A stretch of DNA of 64,000 nt from Thiemannella venezuelensis (GCF_014203605.1 NZ_JACHJJ010000008.1:1-64000), one strand, 5' to 3'. Shown: positions 17,793-25,892, numbered from the stretch's first letter. Numbers and translations: made by a program. Notes: generated by a model from the letters alone, not told the origin.

Positions 17793-19394
17793 ATGGACCA
17801 GACCATCGAGGCGGCCCTCGGCACGGCCGCCCGGCTCGACCGGGCCCTCGGCGACCCCATGGACGAGCGCAATCCCGCCTCCTTCCACGCGGCCGTCGCG
17901 ACCGACAGGGAGGGCAGGTTCCCCCAGCACCTGCGCGACGCGGCGTTCTCGTGGGGGCTCGCCGAGTACCTGACCCCCGCCGCCTCGGGCGGCCGGCTGC
18001 GGTCCCTGGACCACTGCCTCGCCCTGTTCCGCGTCCTGGCGCGGCGCGACCTCACGGCGGCGTCGGCGATCGCGGCCGGCTTCCTGGCCGGCCTGCCCGT
18101 CTGGCAGCGCGGCACGCCCGCCCAGCGCCGGGCGGTCGCCGCGCTGCTGCGCCGGCACGAGTTGCTGGGGCTGCCGATGGGCGAGGCGGAGCACGGCGTG
18201 GACATCACGGCGGACGCCCGGCTCGATGCCCTGGCCGGGGCCGGGAACGCGTGGAGCCTGAGCGGCAGGACCACGCTCGCCGGCCACGACGGGCACGTCG
18301 CGGGCACGACCCTGCTCGCCCGCACCGGCGCCGGCGTCACCGCGTTCCTGCTGCTGCGGGAGGCGGACCGCGGCGGGCACTGGCGGTCCGACCCCGCGTA
18401 CGAGACCCACGGCCTGCGCGGTTCGGCCCTCGGCCGCCTCACCCTGTCGGGTTTCCCCGCCGGCCCGGCCGAGACGGTGGGCCCGCCGGGGCAGGGGCGG
18501 GAGACCGCCGCGCGGACCCTGCCGGTGGCGCGGCTGGTGGTCGCCGGCCTGGCCCTCGGCGGACTGGACACCTGCCTGCGCGCGGTCGTGGCGTTCACGC
18601 GGTCCCGGCGGCTGTACGGCGCGCCGATCCTGGAGCTCGAACCGGTCGCCGTCCGCCTGGCCGACGTCTACGCGGACCTGCTCATCGGCGAGGCCGTCTG
18701 CCACGGGCTGTGCCGCACCGCGCGCACGGATCCGCACCGCTTTCCCGCGGCCTCGGCGCGCGTCGGCGACCTGGTGCCGGAACTGGCCGGCGACGGCGTG
18801 GAGTCCCTGGCGATCGTGCTGGGCGCGCGGGCGTACTGCGCGACCGAGCACTGGCACGGCATCGTGGAGAAGATGCGCCGCGACGTGGCCGTGGTGACCG
18901 CCCTGGCGGACTCCGGGGACTTCCCGCCCGCCGCGCCGCCGGACGAGCTGCCGCCCGACCCGTTCGTCCCGGTCCCGCCCGAGCTGGCGTGGCTGGGGGA
19001 GCCCGCGGCGGACGGCGCCGGTGACGGCGACCCCCTCGCGCGGGCCCGCGCCCTCGTCCGCGAGGAGGGCCTGCCGGGACCGTACGCCCCCCGCCTGCTG
19101 GAGCTGCTCGACCGCCTGGCCGGGATCGCCTCACACCGCGGGGCGTCGCCGTCGCCCGGCGACGCCCGTCTGGACGCCGCGGCGGCCTGCGCCTCGGCCT
19201 GGCTGCACGGGCGGCACCGCGACGACTTCCACGCCACCGGGGCGTGGCTGCTGCTGTGCCTGCGGCGGATCGCCGTACGACTGGGCGAGCCCCAGCCCGC
19301 GGACGCCGGCCTGCGCCGGCGGACGGTGGACCGCATCGGACTCGACCACGACGGGCGACGGCTCTTCTCCGACATCGAGGTGCCCCTGAGATGA
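17793..19394 (+). CDS. Acyl-CoA dehydrogenase-like protein, catalytic base missing (subunit 2)
   Basis: A 533-residue paralogue of the preceding protein with the same domain order and a similar C-terminal extension. It aligns through WQRGTPAQRRAVA, GLPMGEAEHGVDITADARL and YETHGLRGSALGRL, and HWHGIVEKMRRD matches HWYGVYDKLVRD of the partner. The catalytic-base position reads ALADS, giving Ala372 where subunit 1 has Asp370, and the flavin-side TE of LTEF is also altered. It may be a structural or FAD-sharing partner of subunit 1, as in heteromeric FadE enzymes. Start: ATG after AAGGGGCGG; 12 bases from the upstream stop. Confidence 0.75.
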   Translation: MDQTIEAALGTAARLDRALGDPMDERNPASFHAAVATDREGRFPQHLRDAAFSWGLAEYLTPAASGGRLRSLDHCLALFRVLARRDLTAASAIAAGFLAGLPVWQRGTPAQRRAVAALLRRHELLGLPMGEAEHGVDITADARLDALAGAGNAWSLSGRTTLAGHDGHVAGTTLLARTGAGVTAFLLLREADRGGHWRSDPAYETHGLRGSALGRLTLSGFPAGPAETVGPPGQGRETAARTLPVARLVVAGLALGGLDTCLRAVVAFTRSRRLYGAPILELEPVAVRLADVYADLLIGEAVCHGLCRTARTDPHRFPAASARVGDLVPELAGDGVESLAIVLGARAYCATEHWHGIVEKMRRDVAVVTALADSGDFPPAAPPDELPPDPFVPVPPELAWLGEPAADGAGDGDPLARARALVREEGLPGPYAPRLLELLDRLAGIASHRGASPSPGDARLDAAAACASAWLHGRHRDDFHATGAWLLLCLRRIAVRLGEPQPADAGLRRRTVDRIGLDHDGRRLFSDIEVPLR

Positions 19395-20275
19395 CCATTA
19401 CCGATCACCGGCGGGCACCGCAGCGCCTCCGCGTGAGCTTCACCGACGGCAGCACGAGCGAACTCGTGGTCTTCCGGGCCGCCGAGAAGGACGCGCCGAT
19501 CGTGCTCTGCCTGCCCGCCATGGGCGTGCGGGCGAGCTACTACACGGCGGTCGCCGCCGAGCTCGCCGCTCGCGGGCACACCGCGGTCCTGGCCGACCTG
19601 CGCGGCAACGGCGGCAGCTCGGTCCGCCCGTCGCGCTCGACCACGTTCGGCTACGCCGAGATGCTCGAAACCGAGCTGCCGGAGATCGTCGACGCGCTGC
19701 GCCGGGAGTTCGGCGCCGAGCGGGTCACGTTGTTCGGGCACAGCCTCGGTGGTCATCTGAGCGTGCTGCACGCCGCGACCTCGCCGCACGTGGCCGCCGC
19801 CGTGCTCGTCGCCACCGGGACGAGCTGGTACGGCCGCGTGCCCGGGATACGCAGGCCGGCCAGGTTCCTGGGCCTGCAGATCATCCGGGTCGCCACCGCG
19901 CTGCACGGCTACCTGCCCGGCTGGCTGCCCTTCGCGGGCAAGGAGGCCCGCGGCGTGGTCCGCGACTGGATGCACGACGCCGTGCACGGCGCCTACCTCG
20001 TCCACGGCAGCCGGGTCGACTACGAGGCGGCCCTGGCCCGCTCGGCGGTCCCCGTGCTGTTCGTCGTACTGCCCGGGGACCGCTACGTTCCCGAACCCTG
20101 TTCGGAGCATCTCGCCGCCAAACTCCGGTCGGCCAGGGTCGCATGGGCGGAGATCCCACCCGAGGACGTCGGGCTGGGCAGGACACACCACTTCCGCTGG
20201 GCGCACCGGCCCGGCGCGGTCGTCGACGCCGCCGTGGAGTGGCTCGGATCAGGAAACACGGAGGTCACGTCATGA
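19391..20275 (+). CDS. Alpha/beta hydrolase
   Basis: A 294-residue alpha/beta-hydrolase fold enzyme. The nucleophile elbow is FGHSLGGHLS with Ser118; an oxyanion-side segment LPAMGVRASYY is at residues 41-51, a plausible acid is the Asp in VLPGDRYVPEP, and the histidine lies in THHFRWAHRPG near the end. A cap with SWYGRVPGIRRPARFLGLQ separates them. ATG at 19391 overlaps the previous stop (ATGA). In this operon it could be the thioesterase that frees the product from the ACP, or an acyltransferase; both are inferences from context. Confidence 0.82.
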   Translation: MTITDHRRAPQRLRVSFTDGSTSELVVFRAAEKDAPIVLCLPAMGVRASYYTAVAAELAARGHTAVLADLRGNGGSSVRPSRSTTFGYAEMLETELPEIVDALRREFGAERVTLFGHSLGGHLSVLHAATSPHVAAAVLVATGTSWYGRVPGIRRPARFLGLQIIRVATALHGYLPGWLPFAGKEARGVVRDWMHDAVHGAYLVHGSRVDYEAALARSAVPVLFVVLPGDRYVPEPCSEHLAAKLRSARVAWAEIPPEDVGLGRTHHFRWAHRPGAVVDAAVEWLGSGNTEVTS

Positions 20276-21441
20276 CTCAGCCGGTCCAGGAAGCGACGCG
20301 CGCCGACATCGCGGCGATCGACATCAGCGACATCTGCACGCCCGAGTACACGGTCACACTCGAACGCATCAGGTACGAGGCCGCGCTGGTGCTGTCGCGC
20401 ATCGCCATGCGGCACCTCTTCGCGACGGGCGAGGCCGTGCACGACCCGAAGGCGCCGCCGCCGTCCACCGGGTCGGAGCGGCAGCCGTACTTCTTCCGCA
20501 AGCGGCTGATCGAGTACCTCGCCGACCGCGGCGACCTGGTCCGCGACGGCTACGCCTACCGCCCCACCCCCGAGCTGGCCCGGCGCGCGCAGGCCCGCGA
20601 GGACGCCTATCTCGCCGGGGTGTCGTCGCCGGACACGGCCACCATGGTCGCGCTGCGCGCCGTCGAGTCGGTGGCCGGGGAGGTCCTGCGGGGCCGTGAC
20701 GGGCTGGCCGCGATGGAGGAGCGGATCGGCGTCGCGGAGACCTGGCGCATCTGGCAGTACCTCATGGTGGACGTGGCGCCCAAGCAGACCTGCAACAGCC
20801 TCGTGGCCCGTGTGCTGGACCAGCGCCTGCGCGCGGGCGACCCCATCGTGGTGTTCGAGGGCGGCGCCGGCGTCGGAGCCACCATCCGCGCCGCCCTGCA
20901 GATCGACGGCTTCCGGGAGCGGGCCCGGGCGATCCGGCACTACGGCTTCACCGACATCAGCCGCGAGCTCATGCGCGGCGCCAGGCGGATGCTGCAGGAG
21001 GAGGCGCCGGAGCTGCTGGCCGTCACCTCCTTCGACCGGGTCGACCTCGACGACCTGGACTCCTACGACGACGTGCCCTACCTGCGGGACGGCTCGGCCG
21101 ACCTGGTCATCCTGGAGAACGTCCTGCACGACGTCGAGAACCTCCACGAGGTGCTGCGCTCCTGCCACCGCATCCTGAAGCCCGGCGGCTGGCTCACCTT
21201 CACCTCGGGCAACCGCACGCGGCCCGGTGTGTTCTTCCCCTGCGAGGTCCTGCAGACCAGCCTGCACAGCTACAACCGGGCGGTCCTGGACCCCCCGCGC
21301 CGCGTCAACGTCGGCTACCTCACCCAGCAGGAGTGGGCGCGCTCGCTGACCGACGCCGGATTCCCCTCGTTCCGGGCGTTCCCCGGCGAGAGCGACCTCG
21401 AGTTCTGGCCGTTCGGCGGCTTCGTCGCCGAACGGCCCTGA
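20272..21441 (+). CDS. SAM-dependent methyltransferase
   Basis: A 389-residue class I methyltransferase. The N-terminal 150 residues form a helical, probably dimerising domain; motif I is VVFEGGAGVGATIRAAL near residue 205, followed by YGFTDISRELMRGARRML, the post-motif DGSADLVILENVLHDVENLHEVL, and ILKPGGWLTFTSGNRTRPG. The architecture resembles methyltransferases and methyltransferase domains of polyketide pathways. ATG at 20272 overlaps the hydrolase stop and has GGAGG upstream. As last gene of the operon it may methylate the released carboxylate or a carbon of the acyl chain (inference). Confidence 0.82.
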   Translation: MTQPVQEATRADIAAIDISDICTPEYTVTLERIRYEAALVLSRIAMRHLFATGEAVHDPKAPPPSTGSERQPYFFRKRLIEYLADRGDLVRDGYAYRPTPELARRAQAREDAYLAGVSSPDTATMVALRAVESVAGEVLRGRDGLAAMEERIGVAETWRIWQYLMVDVAPKQTCNSLVARVLDQRLRAGDPIVVFEGGAGVGATIRAALQIDGFRERARAIRHYGFTDISRELMRGARRMLQEEAPELLAVTSFDRVDLDDLDSYDDVPYLRDGSADLVILENVLHDVENLHEVLRSCHRILKPGGWLTFTSGNRTRPGVFFPCEVLQTSLHSYNRAVLDPPRRVNVGYLTQQEWARSLTDAGFPSFRAFPGESDLEFWPFGGFVAERP

Positions 21442-21470
21442 GGCCCGCCCGGCGGTGTCCGGCGCCCGCC

Positions 21471-21501
21471 CCGCCGGCGTGATCTCCGAGACGGCCGGCG
21501 G
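21471..21501 (+). terminator. Hairpin after the ACP-to-methyltransferase operon
   Basis: Arms CCGCCGGC and GCCGGCGG enclose a 15-base loop about 30 bases after the operon's last stop codon. There is no T-tract. Confidence 0.4.
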
Positions 21502-21714
21502 GCCGCGCCACCGGACCGCCCGCAGTGCTCCTGCACCGCTTCGTCCCCGCCGCACGCCCTTTCACTAGAAAGATCCAAGCCGTTTGCAACAGCGGCCCGG
21601 GACCCTACTGCCGTGGACCGCACCGGGCTCTCGCGGAGAAGCGCGACGCGCGGGAACGGGAGAGCGCGGGTGCGGCCCACGCCGGGGAAGTGCAAGCACA
21701 GCGAGGACATGGAC

Positions 21715-22062
21715 ATGATCGGGAAGTTCGCCGCCGGCGCCGCCGTCACTCTGGTCGCGCTCGCGGCCACCCAGGTGACGGCTCGGTCCGCCGACGCCGC
21801 CGCAACGTACAGCAGCCCGTGCCAGGGCATCCGCAACTGCCAGGCCGCGATGCAGGACGGCGAGGGATGGATGGTGGAGACCCCTGAGAAGAACTGGAAG
21901 AAGGTGATCTACCAGTTCAAACACCTGAAGAAGAGCGCCAGGAGGGTATGCGCCCACGAATACCCGAGGCTGACCATGTGGATCAGCAGTCCGGACTCCT
22001 CGCGGCACAAGACGGTCACCGTCAAGGCGTCCGGCAGGTTGCCGCGCTCCCACTGCCCCTGA
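21715..22062 (+). CDS. Small secreted cysteine-containing protein
   Basis: A 115-residue protein with a clear Sec signal peptide (hydrophobic AAGAAVTLVALAATQVTA, cleavage expected after ADA near residue 28). The mature part of about 87 residues is basic and has four cysteines (36, 42, 79, 114) that could form two disulfides. I do not recognise a family. ATG at 21715 is chosen because GAGGA lies 7 bases upstream, whereas the in-frame ATG at 21709 is too close to it. It is monocistronic. A role as a secreted effector, inhibitor or wall-binding protein is possible but not shown. Confidence 0.7.
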   Translation: MIGKFAAGAAVTLVALAATQVTARSADAAATYSSPCQGIRNCQAAMQDGEGWMVETPEKNWKKVIYQFKHLKKSARRVCAHEYPRLTMWISSPDSSRHKTVTVKASGRLPRSHCP

Positions 22063-22092
22063 GACCCGCCCGCGGAGCCCCGGACCCGGCCG

Positions 22093-22419
22093 TCACGGGT
22101 ACGGCCGGCCGCTCTCCTTCGTCTCCCGGTGGGTGAAGATCTCGATCAGGGCGCCGACCGGGGTGTCGGCCTCGGTGGGGTGCCGGAACCGCCGGTCGGG
22201 GTTGACGTTGTAGTGGTTGCGGCGGCCGACCCGGTCACGCGTCAGGTAACCGGCCTCCTCCAGATCGCTCACGATTCCCTGGGCGGCGCGTTCGGTGATG
22301 CCGATGGCGGCGGCGATGTCACGCAGCCGCGCCTGGGGGTCACGGGCGATCTCCAGCAGAACACGCGCGTGGTTGGTCAGGAACGTCCACCGGGAACGGG
22401 TCTCGTCCGTGCCGGTCAT
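22093..22419 (-). CDS. Winged-helix regulator (ArsR/MarR-like)
   Basis: A 108-residue protein whose residues 10-75 form a winged helix: WTFLTNHARVLLEIARDP, the recognition region RDIAAAIGITERAAQGIVSDLEEAGYL, and wing TRDRVGRRNHYNVN. The C-terminus is short. The ATG at 22417-22419 has AAGGTG 6 bases upstream on its strand; a GTG at 22434 would add five residues. It carries no obvious ligand- or metal-binding cysteines. It is convergent with the secreted protein and divergent from the STAS gene; its target is unknown. Confidence 0.75.
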   Translation of the reverse strand: MTGTDETRSRWTFLTNHARVLLEIARDPQARLRDIAAAIGITERAAQGIVSDLEEAGYLTRDRVGRRNHYNVNPDRRFRHPTEADTPVGALIEIFTHRETKESGRPYP

Positions 22420-22597
22420 CACGGGCACCTTCACTGTCTTGTCGAGCTGATCCGCGGCTCAGGCTAACGCATCGCGCCGGACGGCCTACACGAAGATTCT
22501 ATCCAGAAAAGCATTTCCGGTAAGATGTTTCCTGATTACCATTGCCGTATCGGCGTCCGCCGTCGACGCCGCGATCAGGAACACCCGAGGGGACACG

Positions 22598-22678
22598 ATG
22601 ACCGCCACCGCGCCCGCCGTCGTCACACGCCCCGCCTCCCGCGCGGAGGCGGCCGCACGCCACCACCGCGGCGCGTGA
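22598..22678 (+). CDS. Possible small ORF / leader peptide before STAS gene
   Basis: A 26-codon frame begins with ATG after CGAGGGGAC and ends 12 bases before the STAS start. The peptide MTATAPAVVTRPASRAEAAA continues into RHHRGA. A ribosome site is present, but length and composition give little support; it could be a translated leader or chance. Confidence 0.25.
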   Translation: MTATAPAVVTRPASRAEAAARHHRGA

Positions 22679-22690
22679 GCCCCGCTTGCA

Positions 22691-23086
22691 ATGATCCAGA
22701 CGGGAAACCCGGGCACACCGCCCCGCCCGCGCCCCTCGCCGGCGGCCGGACCGGCCGTGGTCGACCAGCTCCTGTACGCCGACCCCCAGCTGCGCATCGT
22801 CTGCCAGACCTCGGTGGGACCGTCGACCGTCCGCCTCATCGGTGAGATCGACGCCCGCAACACCGCGGAGGTGACGCGGACACTGGCACACGCCGCGCGG
22901 ATCGACGACTCCTACGTCATCGACGGCAGCGCCCTGACCTTCATCGACGTGGCCGGCACACGAGCCCTGATCACGGCCGTGGGCGCGGACCGGAGGCGCC
23001 TGCGCGCCCCGTCACGGCCCCTGCGACACATATTGGACATCGCCTACCCGCTCCCGACCGGCACGGTCACGCCCCCCGCGGCGTGA
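22691..23086 (+). CDS. STAS-domain anti-sigma factor antagonist-like protein
   Basis: A 131-residue protein with a STAS domain from about residue 30 to 110 (LRIVCQTSVGPSTVRLIGEIDARN, then VIDGSALTFIDVAGTRALI). In classical antagonists the segment FIDSSGL carries the serine phosphorylated by the anti-sigma kinase; here it is FIDVAGT, so that serine is missing and phospho-switching of the usual kind is unlikely. The N-terminal 25 residues are Pro-rich. No kinase or sigma factor gene is adjacent. It lies 123 bases before lgt on the same strand. Confidence 0.75.
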   Translation: MIQTGNPGTPPRPRPSPAAGPAVVDQLLYADPQLRIVCQTSVGPSTVRLIGEIDARNTAEVTRTLAHAARIDDSYVIDGSALTFIDVAGTRALITAVGADRRRLRAPSRPLRHILDIAYPLPTGTVTPPAA

Positions 23087-23193
23087 CCCCGGCCGCGGCC
23101 GGGGCCGGTCCGGCCGGGAGGTCCTGCCTCCGGGGCGGTGAGGCCCTGTGAAGTATGGACTTTGGTGGGATGTGCGGTCGCGGCGGGCCGTAC

Positions 23194-23199
23194 TAGCGT
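23194..23199 (+). promoter_or_regulatory. Putative leaderless -10 element of lgt
   Basis: TAGCGT lies 7 bases before the lgt ATG, which has no Shine-Dalgarno. Confidence 0.45.
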
Positions 23200-23206
23200 G
23201 CCTGCC

Positions 23207-24067
23207 ATGTCGCTCGCGCTCATTCCCAGCCCCTCCGAAGGGGTCTGGCACCTGGGGCCGCTGCCCATCCGCGGTTACACGGTCTGCATCATGCTCGGTG
23301 TCGTCGTGGCCGTCGTCGTCGCCGAGCGCCGCTGGCGGAACCGCGGCGGGGCTCCGGGAACCATGGTCGACCTGGCGACCTGGGGGCTCCCGTTCGGCAT
23401 CGTGGGCGCACGGCTGTACCACGTCATCACCGACTGGCAGCTGTACTTCGGGCCCGACGCCCCCAACCGGCCGATCGACGCGATCCTGATCTGGAGCGAC
23501 TCCGGGCCGGGCTGGCGCGGCCTGGGCGTCTGGGGCGGCATCGCCTTGGGCGGGGTGGGCGTGTGGATCGCCTGCCGCCGCCGGGGCATCACGCTGAGCG
23601 CGGTCGCCGACACCGTGGCCCCGGCCGTCGCGATCGGCCAGGCCGTCGGCCGGTGGTGCAACTACTTCAACCAGGAGCTGTTCGGCGGTCCCACCGACCT
23701 GCCCTGGGGTCTGGTCATCGACGCGGGCCGCCCGGGGACCGTGCCGGGCGTCACCACCTACCACCCGACGTTCCTGTACGAGTCGCTGTGGAACCTGGGC
23801 CTGGCGCTGGCACTGGTCTGGATCGGCGGTCGCTTCGCGCTGCGGCACGGCCGCCTGTTCGCCCTGTACGTGGCGGGCTACACCGCGGGCCGGTTCTGGA
23901 TCGAGGGCCTGCGCGTCGACCCGGCCAACGAGATCCTCGGGATGCGGCTGAACCAGTGGACGTCGATCGCCCTGTTCCTGGGCGCGATGGCCTACGTCCA
24001 TCTGGCCCGGAACAAGCGGTCGGAGGAGTCTCTGGGCGGCGAACGGGTCCCCGCCGGGGTGACGTGA
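23207..24067 (+). CDS. lgt: Prolipoprotein diacylglyceryl transferase (Lgt)
   Basis: A 286-residue, seven-helix membrane enzyme that transfers diacylglycerol from phosphatidylglycerol to the lipobox cysteine of prelipoproteins. The start IPSPSEGVWHLGPLPIRGYTV, the GARLYHVITDW segment near residue 65 and the Lgt signature GRWCNYFNQELFGGPTDLPWG near residue 150 are all present, as is the terminal GRFWIEGLRVD. ATG at 23207 gives the expected N-terminus and appears leaderless. Actinomycetes often have more than one lgt; whether this is the housekeeping copy cannot be told here. A strong hairpin follows. Confidence 0.95.
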   Translation: MSLALIPSPSEGVWHLGPLPIRGYTVCIMLGVVVAVVVAERRWRNRGGAPGTMVDLATWGLPFGIVGARLYHVITDWQLYFGPDAPNRPIDAILIWSDSGPGWRGLGVWGGIALGGVGVWIACRRRGITLSAVADTVAPAVAIGQAVGRWCNYFNQELFGGPTDLPWGLVIDAGRPGTVPGVTTYHPTFLYESLWNLGLALALVWIGGRFALRHGRLFALYVAGYTAGRFWIEGLRVDPANEILGMRLNQWTSIALFLGAMAYVHLARNKRSEESLGGERVPAGVT

Positions 24068-24087
24068 CCCCGCGCGACGGCGCCGCC

Positions 24088-24132
24088 CGGACACGGCGGG
24101 CCCGCCGGAGCAGAGGCGGCCCGCCGTGTCCG
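24088..24132 (+). terminator. Strong hairpin after lgt
   Basis: Perfect 15-base arms at 24088-24102 and 24118-24132 (left arm CGGACACGGCGGGCC) enclose a 15-base loop. It lies about 20 bases after the lgt stop. No T-tract. Confidence 0.65.
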
Positions 24133-24270
24133 CGGGCCGCCGCGTCTCATTCACCGGCGGCCGGCGCGTAGCCGGGAACGGTGCGCGGGGCCCTCTGGCG
24201 GGTACCGTACGCGAGGAGACGAAGAAGGGCGTGGCGGACGCGTTGTCCTCCCCATGCCGGGCGATCGCAG

Positions 24271-24537
24271 TCGGACGAGGCCTTCGCGGCCGCCGGGGTG
24301 CGACGCGAGGTGTCCTTCGAGGTGTCGTCCGTCGACTTCATGGTCGATCTGGTACGGCAGGGCCTCGGCGTGGGCATGCTGCCGGCCGCGTACGCGCCGC
24401 GCTTCTCCGACCTGCGCATCATCCGGCTTCGCGATGCTCCCACCCGGACGGAGTACCTGATCTGGGACAACCGGCCGTCCCCGGCGGCCGCGGCCTTCCT
24501 CGACCTGGTCCGGGTAGACCGTCCGGATCGGCGGTAG
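24271..24537 (+). pseudogene. LysR family regulator, C-terminal remnant
   Basis: About 88 codons encode the second half of a LysR effector domain (DEAFAAAGVRREVSFEVSSV, then MVDLVRQGLGVGMLPAAYAP and YLIWDNRPSPAAAAFLDLV) and stop normally at 24537. Everything N-terminal, including the HTH and about 200 residues, is missing; the sequence just upstream (24181-24270) is Arg/Pro-rich and not LysR-like. It is most simply a gene fragment left by deletion between lgt and the DUF1801 gene. Confidence 0.7.
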
Positions 24538-24715
24538 GGGCATGACCGCGGTGGGAGCGGTGCCGTCAGAGCCGTGCCGGGCACGGCCCGGCACCCACGG
24601 GCGGGGTCCCCGCCTCCCCCGCCTCCCCGGAGGCGTCGCATCGTCATCGCATAGCGGATGTATCAATCGGTACGGGCACTGTTGTCTCACACCGGCAACG
24701 ATGGAGGAGAACACG
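24538..24715. other. Spacer before DUF1801 gene
   Basis: Together with 24133-24270 this flanks the LysR fragment inside a 648-base stretch without an intact gene. It holds an AT-richer segment near 24650-24690 that probably carries the promoter of the next gene. No other element is evident. Confidence 0.35.
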
Positions 24716-25168
24716 ATGAGCAGCACCGGAAGCGGCACGTACGAGGGGTTCACGGCCGAGGAGCGGGCCGCGATGAAGGAGCACGCCCAGGAGCAGAAGA
24801 AGGCGGCGCGCCGCGGCTCGCGTGCGGACAAGGCTGCGGAGGCGGAGCGGGACGTGCTCGCGAAGATCTCCGAGATGCAGGACTCGGACCGGGTCATGGC
24901 GGAGCGCGTCCACGCCATCGTCAAGGCCTACGCCCCGGTCCTCGAACCGAAGCTCTGGTACGGGATGCCCGCCTACGCACGGGACGGCAAGGTCGTCTGC
25001 TTCTTCCAGAGCGCGGAGAAGTTCAAGGCGCGCTACGCGACGCTCGGGTTCAACGACCTGGCGAGGCTGGACGAGGGCACGATGTGGCCGACCGCTTTCG
25101 CCCTCACCGAGGTGACGGACGAGGTGGAGGCGCGGATCTCCGCCCTGGTGAGGCAGGCGGTGGGCTGA
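24716..25168 (+). CDS. DUF1801 / YdhG-like protein
   Basis: A 150-residue protein with a charged helical N-terminus (EERAAMKEHAQEQKKAAR) and a DUF1801-type fold: AYAPVLEPKLWYGMPAYARDGKVVCFFQ, then KARYATLGFNDLARLDEGTMWPTAFAL. The family resembles frataxin/CyaY and the name iron chaperone is often used, though the role is not established. ATG at 24716 is preferred over the in-frame ATG 24701 because GGAGGA lies 7 bases upstream. It converges on the SDR gene with a 9-base gap. Confidence 0.82.
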   Translation: MSSTGSGTYEGFTAEERAAMKEHAQEQKKAARRGSRADKAAEAERDVLAKISEMQDSDRVMAERVHAIVKAYAPVLEPKLWYGMPAYARDGKVVCFFQSAEKFKARYATLGFNDLARLDEGTMWPTAFALTEVTDEVEARISALVRQAVG

Positions 25169-25176
25169 GGCGCGCG

Positions 25177-25803
25177 TCACTTCGAGACGACGGTCGCCGC
25201 ACGCGGCCCCGAGGGCCGGCGGTGGATGACGTCGGCGAGGAATCCGGCGAGATCGGCGCGGTGCAGCGACTGCGACGCCCTGACCCGCCCGGTGACCTCC
25301 AGCGCGCCGGTCGCAGGCCCGTCGTCGAGTTTCGGCGGTCGCACCAGCGTCGCCGGAAGCGCCGCGCCGGCGACGAGGCGTTCCTGGCGGTCGACCTCGG
25401 CCAGCCGTTCGCGCCCCACGGCCGCGGCGTAGACCATCCGGCCGAACCAGGAGAGCTGCCCGGCGCTGGCGGTGCCTCCGAGAGCGGAGACCAGCACCAG
25501 ATGCGCGCCGGGCGCCGCCTCCCGGGCGGCGGAGAGCAGGACGCCGGTGGCCTGGGAGCGCACGGTGCCCGGGGCGCCCCGACCGGGCGCGGCGACCAGG
25601 GTGATCACCGCCTCGGCGCCGGAGACGGCACCGCGGACGGCCGCCGGGTCGGTGGCGTCGCCCCGGTGGAGCCGGGTGTCCGGTGAACTCGCGGCCACCC
25701 GGTCCGGCCGGCGCGCCAGGACCGTCACTTCGTGATCGCGCTCCAGGATCGGGAGCAGCAGGGCGCCGGTGGCGCCCGTGGCGCCGAGCAGGGCCACTCT
25801 CAT
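25177..25803 (-). CDS. NAD(P)-binding SDR-like protein
   Basis: A 208-residue atypical short-chain dehydrogenase. The dinucleotide motif LLGATGATGALLLP is at residues 4-17, LVSALGG around residue 105 and the late RPPKLDDGP segment (RP followed by a substrate-side loop) follow the NAD(P)H-binding family of NmrA/YwnB type. The usual YxxxK is not evident, so it may be a reductase of quinone type or a sensor. It is divergent from the TetR gene across an 89-base spacer packed with repeats, so it is the likely target of that repressor. Confidence 0.82.
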   Translation of the reverse strand: MRVALLGATGATGALLLPILERDHEVTVLARRPDRVAASSPDTRLHRGDATDPAAVRGAVSGAEAVITLVAAPGRGAPGTVRSQATGVLLSAAREAAPGAHLVLVSALGGTASAGQLSWFGRMVYAAAVGRERLAEVDRQERLVAGAALPATLVRPPKLDDGPATGALEVTGRVRASQSLHRADLAGFLADVIHRRPSGPRAATVVSK

Positions 25804-25827
25804 CGGACCTCCATGGGACTTCCTAAG

Positions 25828-25880
25828 TTGATAGTGTCAACATAGGAAGATAGCCGCCTATCTAGACAGCGTCAACATTA
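25828..25880. promoter_or_regulatory. Composite operator between SDR and TetR genes
   Basis: Three elements: an imperfect dyad TTGATAGTGTCAA at 25828-25840; a perfect dyad AGATAG-CCGC-CTATCT at 25848-25863; and a repeat of the CGTCAACAT motif (25834-25843 as GTGTCAACAT, 25869-25878 as GCGTCAACAT), 35 bases apart. This layout suits cooperative binding by the adjacent TetR protein. Confidence 0.5.
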
Positions 25881-25892
25881 GGAGGGGTGCCG

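Noticed and set aside
15801..18857. 1018-residue minus-strand frame opposite the FAAL and ACAD genes
   Set aside because: Same shadow effect; the sense strand encodes recognised families throughout.
14156..21441. Terminal-alkyne (JamABC-like) cluster
   Set aside because: Those have FAAL, ACP and a membrane desaturase with His clusters; here the redox proteins are acyl-CoA dehydrogenase-like and no desaturase is present.
22486..22863. Minus-strand 125-residue frame opposite the STAS gene
   Set aside because: Shadow of the STAS reading frame with no domain pattern.
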